From Amoebidium appalachense (Eukaryota; Ichthyosporea), in assembly GCA_963693365.1 (NCBI GenBank), contig CAVNZM010000010.1, positions 4,526,001-4,590,000 on the forward strand: 64,000 bases of DNA, read 5' to 3'. Below the pieces are notes generated by a model. That model was not told the DNA's origin and ran no database searches. It worked only from the letters and a program-made list of their open reading frames with translations. Below are positions 1 through 20,907 of this stretch, one piece after another. Position 1 is the stretch's first letter. Each line of letters opens with the position of its first letter. The position numbers and the translations under genes are program-made.

Positions 1-188
1 GTGCACGAAGCGCGCGTCAGAATAAAGAAATACCACATGTAGCTTACCATTAACTTTTTTCCCTGTTCAACCTCTTCTAATGGCCAAGTATCTACAGCCG
101 GGGGTGTTTCAACTTATGCGACGCCAGAATGACGAGTCTTGGGCTCTTTGGTCTAGCGGGACGTGGGTGCTTTTCGGGAAAACAACGT

Positions 189-228
189 GATTGGCCGCTG
201 CTCGGTGAACCAGTCACTATGAACCAAT
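189..228. promoter_or_regulatory. Pair of CCAAT-type boxes
   Basis: An inverted CCAAT (ATTGG) lies at 190-194 and a direct CCAAT at 224-228, about 30 bp apart. This spacing and pairing is typical of NF-Y-bound promoters. The assignment as a promoter of the downstream kinase gene is inference from position, since the transcription start is not visible. Confidence 0.3.
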
Positions 229-340
229 CAGAACAAGGGATCTAGCGAGCATTGAGCATCGGCAATTTTTCCGTTACCGCCGACTCAGTCGAGGGAGAAA
301 TAGCTCCATCTAGGTGTATAAGGCTACATGCAGAAAATCC

Positions 341-376
341 GTTATAAATAGGTTATAAAAAGCGTATAAAATATAA
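341..376 (+). promoter_or_regulatory. Tandem TATA-like words
   Basis: Three closely spaced TATA-box-like words occur (TATAAATA, TATAAAA, TATAAAA), giving an AT-rich core-promoter-like patch about 115 bp downstream of the CCAAT pair. It could equally be a short local duplication. No initiator can be assigned. Confidence 0.25.
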
Positions 377-1790
377 TCAAAAGCGTTTTATATTTACTGT
401 ATGCAAAACAACTGAAAATCCGTAAAATGCAAACGACATACCGGTTATTGCAAACAGGACACGATCGAGGAAGAGGCTCCATTCAATAGATGCAATCGAG
501 GATCGACGGGGATGGCAGTTGCGCCAAAAACTCAAATAACGAGTCTCACTGATTTCACGTGTTTGTACGTTTTTATTATTATAATGACTTAAATTGTACG
601 TTTCTCTCTCGTTTTCATGGCCGTTTACTCCGTGCCCAAAAAAACATGCTTGGTAGGAAGTAGCAATTCTATTTGAGAATAGTAATATTATTTATAGTTT
701 ACTTTATTAGCCTCTTCAGCCATTAAAAATTTTGGAACAGAGAAACGATTTTGCACCCTCCTCACTTGTTGTTTACCCACCGCCGTGCCCTGTTCTTGTG
801 AGAAATTCAAGAGTTAACCGTGTGTTCGCATCGTGCCAAGCGTCACCACAAAGGGTTTCTACGCATCTTTGTTACATCGCCAGACATACGTGAGTGTTGG
901 TGTCTATGTAGCAGTATCACGTGCAAGATCTGCCACGTACGTGTATATGAGGTGTTTCCGCTGATAGCCCCAGAAACCATTTGCCACAACCTCTCTTAGC
1001 ACACGACAAGTTGACTGTAGATTGTTTCGCAAAAGGGGTTCCTTCTCATTTAAGCACTTCCCATACATAAAGCAGTAACACCGTTGAGACTACATTTTCG
1101 GACAGGTGGACAGAGGGGGTCGAAGCGGAATTCAAGAGAACATGTCTGCTACATAATCTCACCGAGAAAAGGTTTCTTGAAACAAAAAGCAGCAGGGTTC
1201 ATACAGATCCTACTTTTGTTAGTGGTTTGTGTTCCGTTGGAAGGGTGCGTTATTGGCAAACCTTCCAGCAACGGGAGGGCTACACTCGAGCGCGGTTATA
1301 AGCATCCTGGCTGAATGGCACCATAAAGTGTCTTCAAGTACGTGTCTAATCCCTGGCCTGTTCTTTGCCTTTCTGACAGCAGAGGTGATATTAGTGCGTA
1401 TGTGGTTTAACAACTTCTCTTGTGCATCCTACATGCAGGTGCCTCTCTACCTTCCTGACGTTTCTTCTCGTCGTTTGTATAACGCTTCCTGTAGATCTTT
1501 GATCATGTTTTAGCTAGCTGCTTCAGTTTGTAGATCCATCCATACCCTTCTATTTTCTCCATCCTTTACACTTCCCGAACACTATGGTCTCGCACACTGT
1601 CTGCCTACACCAATCCTTGGAAGGAAAGATTTCAAAGTTGTGCTTTCCTTGCACTAGATAATTAAGCAGGTTTCATTTGGCCCAGCCACGTAGTCGGGTT
1701 TCTCATCCTGTATGCACCATACGTTTCCTAATGTTTTTGAGTTCAATTAGCCTGTTAACCTTCTGTCTTTTCTCTCTTTTCTGGATGCAG

Positions 1791-9543
<7,753 letters not shown>

Positions 9544-9660
9544 TCTTGTGATGGTTGAATGATGGGTGTACAGTATGTGCATACACACGGGCACACGTAC
9601 AGGCCCATAGGCACAAGCACTTTCGGACACAAATATGCATACACAGGCGCGCACACATGT

Positions 9661-9752
<92 letters not shown>

Positions 9753-10300
9753 ACACTGCTCATTCTCATACAACACAAGCACGCAAGCACAACTTGGCCA
9801 CACTTGTGCATGCACACGAGGGTTATATGATCAAGCGCAATGGAATGAACGGGTGTTGTTGTAAGAGTATTAACAGTTACTCTGCATGTAGCTATCTTTT
9901 GACCGTTTTGACCGTTTTACACGTGTGAATGCCTAATCGAGTACCATGAATTTTTTTATGCATAGAAGGTTGCAGCAGGTTGCCTTTAAGATGTGTACAT
10001 ATAAGTCTTAAATCGACTATAATCGAAGTGTAGCGCGGGTTAATCCCATATTCTATCCTTCGGGAAATATAACACCAGCCCGTTTCTTTGGCCTTTTAGA
10101 AGTTTTGTTCAGACGGCCTGTGTCACCTTTTGTAATTGCAGGCGTAGCGTTATTTGTTGTCATGGAAACGTAGTGACTGCTTGCGGCAGTTTGATTATAG
10201 CTGTTATAAAACATATGCAGATGATGGATATTCGAGATAATTGCGGTGAAGGTATGTAATAATCATTCAGGTGGATCAAGCAAAAAAATTAATGGTTATC

Positions 10301-10306
10301 AATAAA
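10301..10306 (+). terminator. Candidate poly(A) signal of the kinase gene
   Basis: The first canonical AATAAA I see downstream of the kinase stop, about 760 bp away. The 3' UTR would include the (CA)n tract at 9662-9747. Assignment is by position only. Confidence 0.25.
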
Positions 10307-10672
10307 AGAGGTATGCATGTGCAGTACTCCCGGCTGGCAGTCTTACTTAAACATGTACGTACGTGTATGTTCAGAAAATTGAAGTGTGTTGATTCAACAT
10401 AACGATCCCCCCCCCTCCCCCTCCCTCCCCCTCCCCCCCCCCCCCTCCCCCCATTTAAAAAAAAAATTAAAAAATAAAAAATAATCAACCTATGCACGCA
10501 ACAGAATTAGTACATCTACATTAACACATGGAAAACATGCATGATGTAAGGGCCATTGGAACCCCTTGTCACTGAATGGGTTTCGTGGCTCCTGTGACAA
10601 GCAGAAAGTTGGGTGTGGGGGGGGGGGGGGGGGGGGGAGGGATGGGGGGGGATGGGGGGGGGATGGGGGGAT

Positions 10673-10711
<39 letters not shown>

Positions 10712-10781
10712 AACAGGGGGAAGGAGAGCGCCGGAGACAGAGAGGGACGGAGATGGAGGGTGAGAAAGAGAGGGAGACTAT

Positions 10782-10830
<49 letters not shown>

Positions 10831-11422
10831 GGAGAGAGAATGAGAGAATGAGAGATAGAAAGAAATACAGAGAGCGTCGGAGAGACAGAGAGAGAGAGGA
10901 GAGAGTCTGACTCGGGGGGGGAGAGAGAGAGAGAAAGGGAGAGTGAGGGAGGGGGGAAGGGGGGGGGGGGGGGGGAGAGAGAGAGCGGGGAGAGAGAGAA
11001 AAAGAGATAGCTAGAGAGAGAGGGCCGGGGGGGAGGGGGAAGAGCGCAGAGAGGAAGAGAGGAGAGAGAAAGAGAGAGAGATGGAGAGAGAGAGGGGGGG
11101 GGGGGGGAGGGGGGGGGGGGGGATAGAGAGAGGGATAGAGTGAGTGAGAGACAGCCACTTGCTGCGCAGTGACACTCATAACCCCCCCCCCCCCCCCCCC
11201 CCCGTGCCCTTCCCCTTCTACACATCCTATGGCCCACGCATCCCCTTTGCCCCCCCTCTCCCGCCCCCTCTCCTCCCCCCCCCCCCCCCCCAAAAAAAAA
11301 AAAAAAAAATGCTTGCAATACCCCCCGTCCTCCCCCCTCCCCCAGCAGGCCTATCCCCTCACACACCTCTTTCCTATGCAGCTAGTCATGATCTGCAGCC
11401 TCTCCTCCTCCCCTCCCCCCCG

Positions 11423-11459
<37 letters not shown>

Positions 11460-11712
11460 CGTCCCCCTGCAGTCATGACCCACCCACACCCACCTCCCAA
11501 ACTTCATTCAATCTAGGACAAAACAGAGGTTGTGCAACTCCTTTTTCAGTTTGGGTTGGGTTGGGTTGGTTGGGTTGGTTGGAGGAGGGGGAGAAGGGGG
11601 GAGGGGGGGGGGGGGGGGGGGGGGGGAGGGGGGGGGGGGGGGGCTTATATCGTCTAACCGGATTGGCTGTAGTCACTGAGCATGAAGCAGGAGCCGCTTT
11701 GATACTATGTTT

Positions 11713-11746
<34 letters not shown>

Positions 11747-12756
11747 AGAAAAAAAGAAAGAGAGCTGCTGGAATGCATACAGCCAGCACTACCGCCACAT
11801 GCTGAAAGCCTTAAGGGAGTGGGTCGTCTAGAAACTTCTGGGACCGTTGAGAATATTCTTTCGGAATCACAAAATTAGCTAATCATTTTGCAAGTGTGTG
11901 GTTTATGTGCGTGTATAACAGTGAATGTGAGTGCTAGCCTTTGGTGTTTGGATGGGTTTTTACTTTTCCGGGAGTGTTGTGTTATCGTCCGACGTTGGGG
12001 GGGCGGGGGGAGGGGAGGCGGGGGGGAGGGTTGATCTTTTGAGCCCAAGACTTTCATAAACGATTTTTGACATCATTTCGTGAAATTCAAAATCAACTGA
12101 ACGGCAACAACACGTGGGCTACTTAGAACCATATCTGTTTTAAATTTCCATTATAGGTTGTGTGTCACGTTCTATCGATCATGGTGTTCATGTGATCACT
12201 ATGCGATACAGTTGAACTTGAGGGTTAAAGCATAGCTGCGATATATATCTGTGCAGTACTGAGCGTGCATAGTATGTTACTATTCTTGGACACTGGGTTT
12301 CCTTATATGGGTGCAAATCCCGCCATTTGATTCGATGCAGGTAGCTGTGCTGTCCTTGCAAAATTTTTGTCAAAGTAACCCGGGTTTATATAACAAGGTT
12401 ATAACTTCTTAACAATATTGGTGTACGTACACACTCGACAGCCTCCCCAATATGGAAATATGGAGTGTTGAGGCTGGAATCTGATTGGTGCACGGACCAA
12501 ATATGCATACTGAAACTGAATGGGGGTTCGAGTTACTCAAGAACTAGATGCAATGTCTGAAGGCCGACTAATCGGTCGCCGTCGTTTACGTTTCGTAATC
12601 TGCTCCACCATCCCCCCCCCCCCCCCCCCCCCCAGCACACCCGCCCTCCCCCTCCCCCCCCCCCTCCCCCCCCCCCCCCCCCCCCCCCCCGCTCCCCTCC
12701 ACGCCCTTAACACACACATACACACATGCACACTCGCGTGCACACGCGTGCGCGCG

Positions 12757-12801
<45 letters not shown>

Positions 12802-12844
12802 AAACACAACACTGTCACAAACAGAGAGAGAGAGATATATATAT

Positions 12845-12850
<6 letters not shown>

Positions 12851-12911
<61 letters not shown>
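12851..12911 (+). repeat. (GA)n microsatellite
   Basis: About 60 bp of pure AG dinucleotide, directly after (CA)n and (TA)n stretches. Confidence 0.95.
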
Positions 12912-13984
12912 CATAAACCTGCAACTCTACCATTACAAATTGGGACATCAATTAATTCAGAGGAAAAATTAGTGGGGGGGAAGGGGAGAAGAATGGGGGG
13001 CGGGGGGAGGGGGGGTTTGCTGGGGAAGGAGGAGAGGAAGCTTGAAGGTGAGCCTCGGGGGCAAAGGGAATGTAGAACCATTTCGAGGATGGGGGGGGTT
13101 TCGAATATTATATCATTATTCCATCATCGAAGACATATTTTCGAAAATAATATAGTAGTAGTTGGGTGCCGGGCTGAATGCAGAAAAAGTTTAAAGTCTG
13201 GAATTCCCCCCCCCCCCCCCCCCCCGGCGGTCATTTAAACCGCGTGCAAGAGATTAAGAGAGTCGAAACCCGAGTTCCCTTGTGATAAAAAAGGAACACC
13301 CGTGGTGATAGGCTCCACTGTTTAAGCATCCCCTGCCTGCACGTTTGGAGTTCGTCTTTTGACCTATTGTTTTTGGTATTTTTTTGATGTGTCTGCTTCC
13401 GCGGTTGCCAAACTTTCATGCCCCCCCCCCCCCCCCCCCCCCCCCCCTCCCCTATCGGATGATTAGGCTATTAGTCGCATGTGTATCCCTTATATTTTGT
13501 AATACATTATACCCCCCCCCCCCCCACACACACAAAAAAAAAAAAAAAAAAAGGAGCGCCTGGGGGTATCAACCAGTTGGGCTATTTCATCGGCAAGGGC
13601 ACGGTGACGGTAACCGTTGGGAAAGCGGCAATGTAGGCACTGGTCTATGTGTCGTGCTACTCCATGGTGGCAGTCACATATGTGAGTGTGTTGTGGGGGA
13701 GTCTCGGGGGGGGGGGGGGGGGGGGGGGGTGTGTGTGTGTGTGGGGGGGGGGGGGGGAGGGAGGGGGATGGGGGGAAGGTCTGTGTGTGTGTGTGTGTGT
13801 GTGTGGGGGGGGGGGGGGGTGGGGAGGGAGGAATTGTATCTGTGTGTGTGTGTCGGGGGGAAGCCGGGGCGGGGGGGGGGGGGGGGGGTCTGTTTTTTTG
13901 TGTTTGTTTCTTGTTTTGGGGGGTTGAGGGAGGCCGGTGGGGGAGGGGGTTGTTTGTGTGTGTGTGTGAGACTGTGTGTGTGAG

Positions 13985-14026
<42 letters not shown>

Positions 14027-14764
14027 ACAGTGTGTGTGTGTGTCACGTGTGTGCGTGTGTTTGTGAGTATGTGCGCGCGCATGCGTGCGTGTGTGTATGT
14101 CATATGTGTGTGTGTGTGTGCATATGTTAAATTGCAAGTGTGTGTGTGTGGGTGGGTGGCAGGGGTAATGTGCCGGTGTGTGTAATCTTGTGTGTATGCA
14201 TTGTGTTTCAAGCGACTGAGCACCTGGGATACCGTTAATCTGTCTGAGGCCTGTCTGTGCCATTCACAGCTTGTGCGTCCATGCATGTGAGCTTGCTTTT
14301 GTACTGTACCGTTGTATATGTGCACCCCACCCCTCCACCCTTGTTCTCGAGCTCCTCCCCCCCTCCCCCCCCCCCAGAGTCTCCCCCTCCCCCCTCCCCC
14401 CGGGGCCGCGCCTTGCCCCTACCCTATCCTCCGGCTTCCCCCATCCCCCCCCCCCCCCCAACACCTACCCCCCGCCCCCCTCCCCTCCCCCCCCCCCCAT
14501 CCATACCCCCCCCCCCCCCTTCCCCCCCTCCCCCCCCGGCCAAAAAAAAAAAAGACAGAAGGGGAAAAACAAACCAAAACACCGCCTCTACCACCTTTGT
14601 TTCACTCTCTCTAATGTGTACTTCACGCTCAGCACATTCTACCCCCCCCCCCCCCCCCCCCCCCCACCTTTCCCTTCCCTACCTCAGGTGCCGTTATGGC
14701 GTCAGCATATCACCACCTACGCAAGGCTCCATGCTACAATGTGGCCATGCAGGGATTTACTCAG

Positions 14765-15143
14765 CGTGTTTTTTCAATCACCTATGACCCAGTGCACGTT
14801 GGTGTTCTCATCCCCACCTTGGTAACTCAACCCTGGCCCCCCCCCCCCCCTCCCCCAACAAAAAAACAAAACAATAGCATACATTCAGGAGCCCGGTATT
14901 CTAACATTAAATAGAAGAATTAGTGTGCAAGATTGACCCGCATTAATTTGACCATCCCCGCAAATGTGATATTTTGAGTTTCTTGAATGCCTGTCGACTC
15001 TGAGGCTGGTCAAGGACATAAGTATCCGACTGGCATCTGCACACCTGTCTAAAGCCCCCCCCCCCCCCCCCCCCTCCCCCCCTCCCCCCCCCCCCCCTCC
15101 CCTAATTGCCCCTTCCCCCTCCCCCTCCCCCCCCCTGGATACC
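14765..15143. repeat. Dispersed repeat B, copy 1
   Basis: Matches 19305-19762 in the same orientation. Shared landmarks in order: AGTGCACG-TGGTGTTCTC, TTGGTAACTCAACCC, a poly-C then A-rich tract, AATAGCATACATTCAGGAG, TGTGCAAGATTGACCCGC, GCCTGTCGACTCTGAGGCTG, CACCTGT-TAAAG, a long poly-C run and TGGATACC. Copies differ by small substitutions and by tract lengths. No coding capacity was seen. Confidence 0.75.
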
Positions 15144-16674
15144 GACCATTCTCAATTCATTTACATATAGCCTCCCGTCCATGCGCCCAGAGGGAGATAG
15201 ACTGAGCTTCAAGGACTCTAGTAGAGATTTCTAACAATGATCACTCCCAACCACGCGGGGCCCACCAACACCTCCCATCACACACAACACGCACACACAC
15301 CGTCATGCGGCATGCACGCACACACCGTGACACACTCTGACACACACACACACACACACACACTGTACACACACACACACACGTGCGCACATACACACGC
15401 ACACACCGTGGCACACACCCACACAAGCACCCTTGCGTCGGAAGGACACACACACACACACACACACACCCACACACACACACACAAACACACAGGGCCA
15501 GGACACCTTCTGGTCGGACATCGGGGTGATGTTTGGCATTTGTTGTTGTTGTTGTCTTCCATCTGCCAATCGGATTGTGTTTACTGCACTCATTCTTATG
15601 GACAGAGCAAACTTTGAGCGCTGAAATCTTATAACAAATAAGTTAAATAAGTCTATATCGATAAAACTTTGTCTGGTGTATTGTTTGTTCGACTTCGTCT
15701 CCCCCCTTAGTCAGTCAGTCTTCTTTCTCTCTCCCTTTTATTGACGCATTTTGACCAGGATCACTGCAAACATGAAATGGTGGAATGCCATTATTAGGCA
15801 TCATCATGATAGCACGTGGTGTTTGTGTTCCATCATGATGGCACGTGGTGTTTGTGTTCCATGTAGTGCTATTACTAACTACAATATTCGAATCGGTTTT
15901 AGGCATACAGTAACAGTTACTATGACGAGATAGTTATGGCTATTGCTACGACAATTGGCCATGACGGGCGAAGCCCTTGTGTGCGCACATGCAAAAATAC
16001 TTATGTAATGAGAATATGTGTTTCTAGATGGCCGTGGAATCTGTACACGTCTCGCAGATTACTCAGTGACTTTTTAGCCGGGTTCACTGATTTCACACCA
16101 TCCTACCCCGTCAGGGTTCGAATTTGGTTTAAAAGGCGTCGTATCTACGTATACCACGACAAACACTGCGACCTCATTACAGAAAGCAATTGAAAGTCAT
16201 TTGTTGATAATGGATGATGGAAAAAAAGGGCCTGTGTGCAGGAAAAATACGACATGATGGTTATGCATGGTATCTAAAAAAAAATCAAATTCGATAACCT
16301 TTTAGGTACGATCAAAATTTTCGAACGCTGATTTTATGGAAAACTGGGTGACGTCACGTTGATCTTGACGGGACTATGGGTAACGCAAGATGAAGTCAAC
16401 ATAGAGTCTTGAAATGTAGACTATTTTTTTTGGCAAAAGCTTAAGTTTTGTGGATGATGCGTGACGTCAGGGGCCGCCGAAAACTGACCAGGAAGGGGCT
16501 TGCCCAAAACATGATAAACATAGGTTTGACGAGGCCAGCCTGCACTGCTGGCTAAAAGTATACTATAACTAGCACTTGAAATGGGTCCAACTAGTACTTG
16601 AAATGGAAGTAAGTGTTTGCGAGGGGTATTAACATTAACAGCTGGGTAGCCTGAGTTAGACGTGTCTGTGTCGT

Positions 16675-16677
<3 letters not shown>

Positions 16678-16732
<55 letters not shown>
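16678..16732 (+). repeat. Poly-C run of 55
   Basis: Uninterrupted C run, preceded and followed by ordinary sequence. Confidence 0.95.
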
Positions 16733-16733
<1 letters not shown>

Positions 16734-17084
16734 AGGCCCCAAGGCCATACGGCCATATCACCCCGCGCGCACTGACACCACTGCTCCCCTCGTCATGTGG
16801 CATAAAACATATAATACAGCATATTCGTCGGCCTCTCGCCCGATACAATAATCTCTCGACACTGGCACTGTGAGTGCTTTATCTCACACTTTCTCCCGTA
16901 ATACACTGCCAGTACTATAATATAGCATCATGATCAACGCTAGTGAACTTCGCTGTAGCCAAGTTACAGAATTCATCGATTCGCTTGGTAGCTACTAGCT
17001 GTGACGTATACATATATCATGATGTACTCCCAATACCCCCCCCCCAGATTCTCCCTGTCCTTCACCCCCCACCCCCCCTTCCCA

Positions 17085-17136
17085 TCTCTGTCTCTCTGTC
17101 TCTCTCGCTCTCTCTGTCTCTCTCGTCTCTCGCTCT

Positions 17137-17175
<39 letters not shown>

Positions 17176-17263
17176 CCTCCCTCCCTCCCTCCCTCCCTCC
17201 CTCTCTCTCGAGCTCTCTCTCCCTGCTCTCCCTATCTCTTTCTCTCTCTCTCTCTCTCAGGCA

Positions 17264-17302
<39 letters not shown>

Positions 17303-17313
17303 GATCTCAGGCA

Positions 17314-17358
<45 letters not shown>

Positions 17359-17381
17359 GCTGATTCTCTCTCTCTCTCTCT

Positions 17382-17416
<35 letters not shown>
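17085..17416 (+). repeat. (CT)n compound microsatellite
   Basis: About 330 bp of CT/TCCC-type repeats. Two near-identical interruptions containing CTCAGGCAGACTCTC occur at about 17256-17270 and 17306-17320, indicating internal duplication of the array. Confidence 0.9.
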
Positions 17417-17419
<3 letters not shown>

Positions 17420-18097
17420 CCCCCCCCCCCCCCCCCCCCCCGTTATTTTGTGCATAACCGAGTGGTACCTAACTATAACAGAGCTGTGCACAGGCTGTAC
17501 GTGGGCTTATCACTTCTTGTGAGACATCGACCTTCATGCCCGCACGGTCGGGCAAGCTCGAGGTTAATGACATCTATCTAGCACGAGAGCCAATCACAAT
17601 CTAACTTCTGCACCGTATGCATATGCATACCAGACATTAAAACCGCGGGACTCTGAAGCCGAAAAAAATTGACGTGTGTGTAGCTCGTGTGTGTACAGCA
17701 CACCGGCCCAACTTGACGTCCCAATTTAAGCTGGAGCATGGGTGCCACCGTCGACGTGGAATAGAGTTTTGAGGACGAACGTCCGATTCTTTTCCGACAG
17801 TGCACTGAATTCAGAAATTTGTAGCAGTACTCCTCCTCGTAATGGGTGTGCGATACGAAATTTTGTACGCCGTGCACAACTTGTTTCGATAAAAAGAAGG
17901 GACGGTTAGACAGCAAGAGTGCGAAAAACACGAACGCCTTGACAGGACAAACAGCATGATTATGCATACGAGTACTAGTGACTGTGTACGTAGGCAGGCA
18001 GGACTCCTGCAAAACGCTAACGTCGTCACAGAAACTTTGAAACGCAACAGTTAGTACGCGTACGCGTTAGCCCTACGGAAATGACTCCCTGTGACCT

Positions 18098-18134
<37 letters not shown>

Positions 18135-18517
18135 TCAGATGCATATGCATGCCGCGGGCGACGTCGATCGCGACAGCGTGCCAAATTTTTTAAATTGAAT
18201 GCGTCCGTTGCATACCAATCAGATTCCAATTCCACAAATGACATACCTGAGGATAAAGCCAAGCACTGGCTAGTGGTTATAACATAACCCTCAGTACAGT
18301 ATGTGGGGGTAAGGTCCGTTTTTTCAGGGGAGATCTAGACAATCACGAATCATTTATGACATACTGCGTGAGTCAGCGCCCTCTCTAGAGTATGTACCAC
18401 CAGAGAGAGCCTCCTGAGCACACAAGACACGTGAGACACTGAGACACAACACGTTTGCGCGTCTTACGATACAGAACAATGCAGGGCCAATGAGCTACAG
18501 CAAGCCTGATAAATCTA

Positions 18518-18738
18518 TCCAAAGCAGACAATCCACGGACATGCGCGTTATCACTTTGTACACACAACGGTGTACCGCCGAGTGAGGCCGCGAGTCCGTG
18601 ACGATCACACGTGGATAGGGAGAGACGTGTACAAAGAGACAGAGAGAGAAATTTAAAAAGGGAAGAGAAAGGAGAAATGGGAAAGGAAGAAGAGAGGGAG
18701 AAAAGAGAGGGGAGAGGACATGACACACATATATAAGG
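18518..18738. repeat. Dispersed repeat C, copy 1
   Basis: Matches 19760-20000. Shared landmarks: CCAAAGCAGACA, CACGGACATGC, CGTTATCACTTTGTACACAC, GTGAGGCCGCGAGTCCGTGA, GGATAGGGAGAGAC, then a purine-rich stretch ending CATGACAC and (TA)n. Copy 1 lacks the TATATATA expansion found in copy 2. Confidence 0.75.
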
Positions 18739-19205
18739 GATTTTACCGAAAAATTTGACCTAAAGTTTTTAAAGAGTTTTTTCATGTTTTTTCGTATTCG
18801 CTTGAGCAGATCAAACTGTTTTGCTGGTATCTCAGTATACGCGCTACCACCTACAGAGGCGGTGTCTCCTTTCTTTCTTTTTTTTTTTTTTTTTTTTTAA
18901 AAAAAAATACTTAAAAGGGACGCCTGAGTAGATGTTAAAACGTCGCACGTGCGGCAACACGTCAGTACGTGTTATTGTAGCTATACGCGTGTGCAGGGGG
19001 TATAACAACACACTAACTGTGAAAACTTGGGGCATTTTGGTTGAACGGTTCCCAAGTTATTACATTTTTAAATTCTTGAAACGTGCATAACGTTATGCTC
19101 AAACCTGCATAACGTTATACAATTTTACTTAGTAAATGTAAATTTGCCTCCAAAAAATTCGTTAAAGTGCCTTATATGCATGCACAAGGCTAAACACTAC
19201 AGGAA

Positions 19206-19244
<39 letters not shown>

Positions 19245-19304
19245 CCCCATCCCCCCATCCCCCCCCCCCCCCCCCCCCTTCCCCCGGGACCCTCCGGACC
19301 CCTT

Positions 19305-19372
19305 ATGTGTTTTTTCCATATCTACGAGCCAGTGCACGATGGTGTTCTCATCCCCACCTTGGTAACTCAACC

Positions 19373-19428
<56 letters not shown>

Positions 19429-19762
19429 AAAAAAACAAAACAAAACAAAAAAAAAAACAAAAAAAAAACAAACAAACAATAGCATACATTCAGGAGTTGT
19501 CGCACACGGTAGGCTAACTTTAAATAGAAGAATTAGTGTGCAAGATTGACCCGCATTTTGACCACCCCCGGCGCAAATGTAATATTTTGAGTTTCCTGGA
19601 TGCCTGTCGACTCTGAGGCTGGTCAAGGACATATATCCGACTGGCATCTGCACACCTGTGTAAAGGACCCCCCCCCCTCCCCTCCCCCCCCCCCATCCCC
19701 CCCCTCCCCTCATTGCCCCTTCCCCCCCCCCCCCCCTCCCCCTCCCCCCCCCCCTGGATACC
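19305..19762. repeat. Dispersed repeat B, copy 2
   Basis: Second copy of the repeat at 14765-15143, here followed directly by repeat C. The central tract is poly-C followed by an A-rich stretch (about 19408-19480), which resembles an old poly(A) tail but is internal to the repeat. Confidence 0.75.
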
Positions 19763-20030
19763 CCAAAGCAGACATTTCACGGACATGCACGTTATCACTT
19801 TGTACACACAACGGTGTATTAATATATATATACCTCCTCGCGAGTGAGGCCGCGAGTCCGTGACGATCACACGCGGATAGGGAGAGACATGTACCGAGCC
19901 TGAGAAAGAGATAGAGAAATTTGAGGGAAGCGAAAGGAGAAATGGGAAAGGAAGATGAGAGGGAGAAAAGAGAAGGGAGAGAACATGACACATATATATA
20001 TGCATGCACAAGGCTAAACACTTGCAGGAA
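19760..20030. repeat. Dispersed repeat C copy 2 plus repeat A
   Basis: Repeat C continues at about 19995 into a short segment (GCATGCACAAGGCTAAACAC then CAGGAA and poly-C) that also occurs at 19172-19207. The block A / poly-C / B / poly-C / C / A is therefore partly tandem, as if a composite element of about 850 bp were duplicated head to tail. Confidence 0.65.
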
Positions 20031-20756
20031 CCCCCCCCCCCCCCCCCCCCTCCCCATCCCCCCCCCCTCCCCCCTCCCCCATCCCCCCCCCCCCCCCCCC
20101 CCCCCCCCCCGGGACCCCTCCCCTTCAATTTTTCTGCTTGCTAAGCTTGTTGTCTCCCCTCCCCACCCCTCAGGACGCCCCAGGCACTTTTTCCACTCTT
20201 TAGGATCAATGATAAATTTTCCATCGAAACCTCAACTTGAAGGCGCATCTGTCCCTTTTCGTAGACACATCATCACACTGAGAAGGCTTACAATGTGATG
20301 ATACTGAAGATTGTACTGATTCGCAGTACTAATTAGTACGGTGCGCGAGCTGCGTGAGAGAGGCGGCAGGTCAGCTTATAAACTTTAAAAAAATGCCGCA
20401 TGCTGAGTAACTTTCTAACACTGTGAGGCAGTTGAACTTGTTCAGTGTGATTGGCTCTAAAGCTTGCGCTGCCAGGGCACGTGCGCTGCCTACGTTGTAC
20501 CATGCATTTTTTCACATGCCGAACCTTCTGGCACTTCTCCCATTATAAAATCGATATCCTCGATTGAGTCAAGTGCTCTCGTTCCTAAGCCCCAAATCTG
20601 CTACCTTTGGAGGTAGCTCTTATTTTTCACACTGCAGTGAGGCTGACAAAACTTTCCTTTATTAGCGACTGATTACGCGCCAACCCATCTCGCCAGAGTA
20701 TAGTTTATCATATGTACGGCGGCTGAGGCCACAGTCGCACGTGGCAGGCCCCAAAT

Positions 20757-20868
20757 GCTGAAATGTACACACGGTAGGTTTATCCCACCGGGATTTCAAT
20801 CCTCGATTGAATCAAAGTTTCTCGTTTGAAATCCCGGTGGGATAAACCTACCGTGTGTACATTTCAGC
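20757..20868. repeat. Perfect 43-bp inverted repeat with 26-bp loop
   Basis: Arms 20757-20799 and 20826-20868 are exact reverse complements over 43 bp; the loop is 20800-20825. The loop (TCCTCGATTGA...TCTCGT) resembles the nearby sequence at 20557-20583. The structure sits about 40 bp upstream of a TATA-like word and 227 bp upstream of the secreted-protein ATG. Possible identities: a MITE-like insertion, a recent inverted duplication or a cruciform-forming regulatory element. Confidence 0.9.
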
Positions 20869-20907
20869 TGAAAATGAGAGGCCGCTGAATGAGAGGCCGT
20901 GGATAGC

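Larger units (their letters stand above)
1..1790. other. 5' flank of the kinase gene, no supported ORF
   Basis: Ordinary-complexity sequence with no reading frame I can support. It holds two CCAAT-type boxes and a cluster of TATA-like words near 340-376, described separately. A pyrimidine-rich acceptor ends at 1790, so the first coding exon is preceded by an intron. At least one upstream, probably non-coding, exon must therefore lie in this stretch or further left. I could not place it. Confidence 0.5.
9544..20756. other. Spacer rich in simple repeats, no supported gene
   Basis: About 11 kb between the kinase gene and the secreted-protein gene. It holds (CA)n, (GA)n, (CT)n and poly-C/poly-G tracts. 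A dispersed repeat family occurs at 14765-15143, 18518-18738 and 19172-20030. A 29-bp unit is tandemly duplicated at about 15802-15859. The normal-complexity islands (9900-10380, 11650-12600, 15600-16670, 17450-19200, 20110-20756) show no splice-bounded coding exons that I could recognise. Confidence 0.6.

Noticed and set aside
10569-11366. Open frame of 265 codons rich in Ser, Leu and Pro
   Set aside because: Pure consequence of GA/CT and poly-C repeats; no start context, domain or splice support.
16081-16140. GGTTCGAAT word resembling a tRNA T-loop
   Set aside because: No matching acceptor stem, D-arm or anticodon arm could be drawn around it.
17578-18012. 144-codon minus-strand frame in ordinary sequence
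   Set aside because: No recognisable domain, signal peptide or splice structure; length is compatible with chance in this composition.
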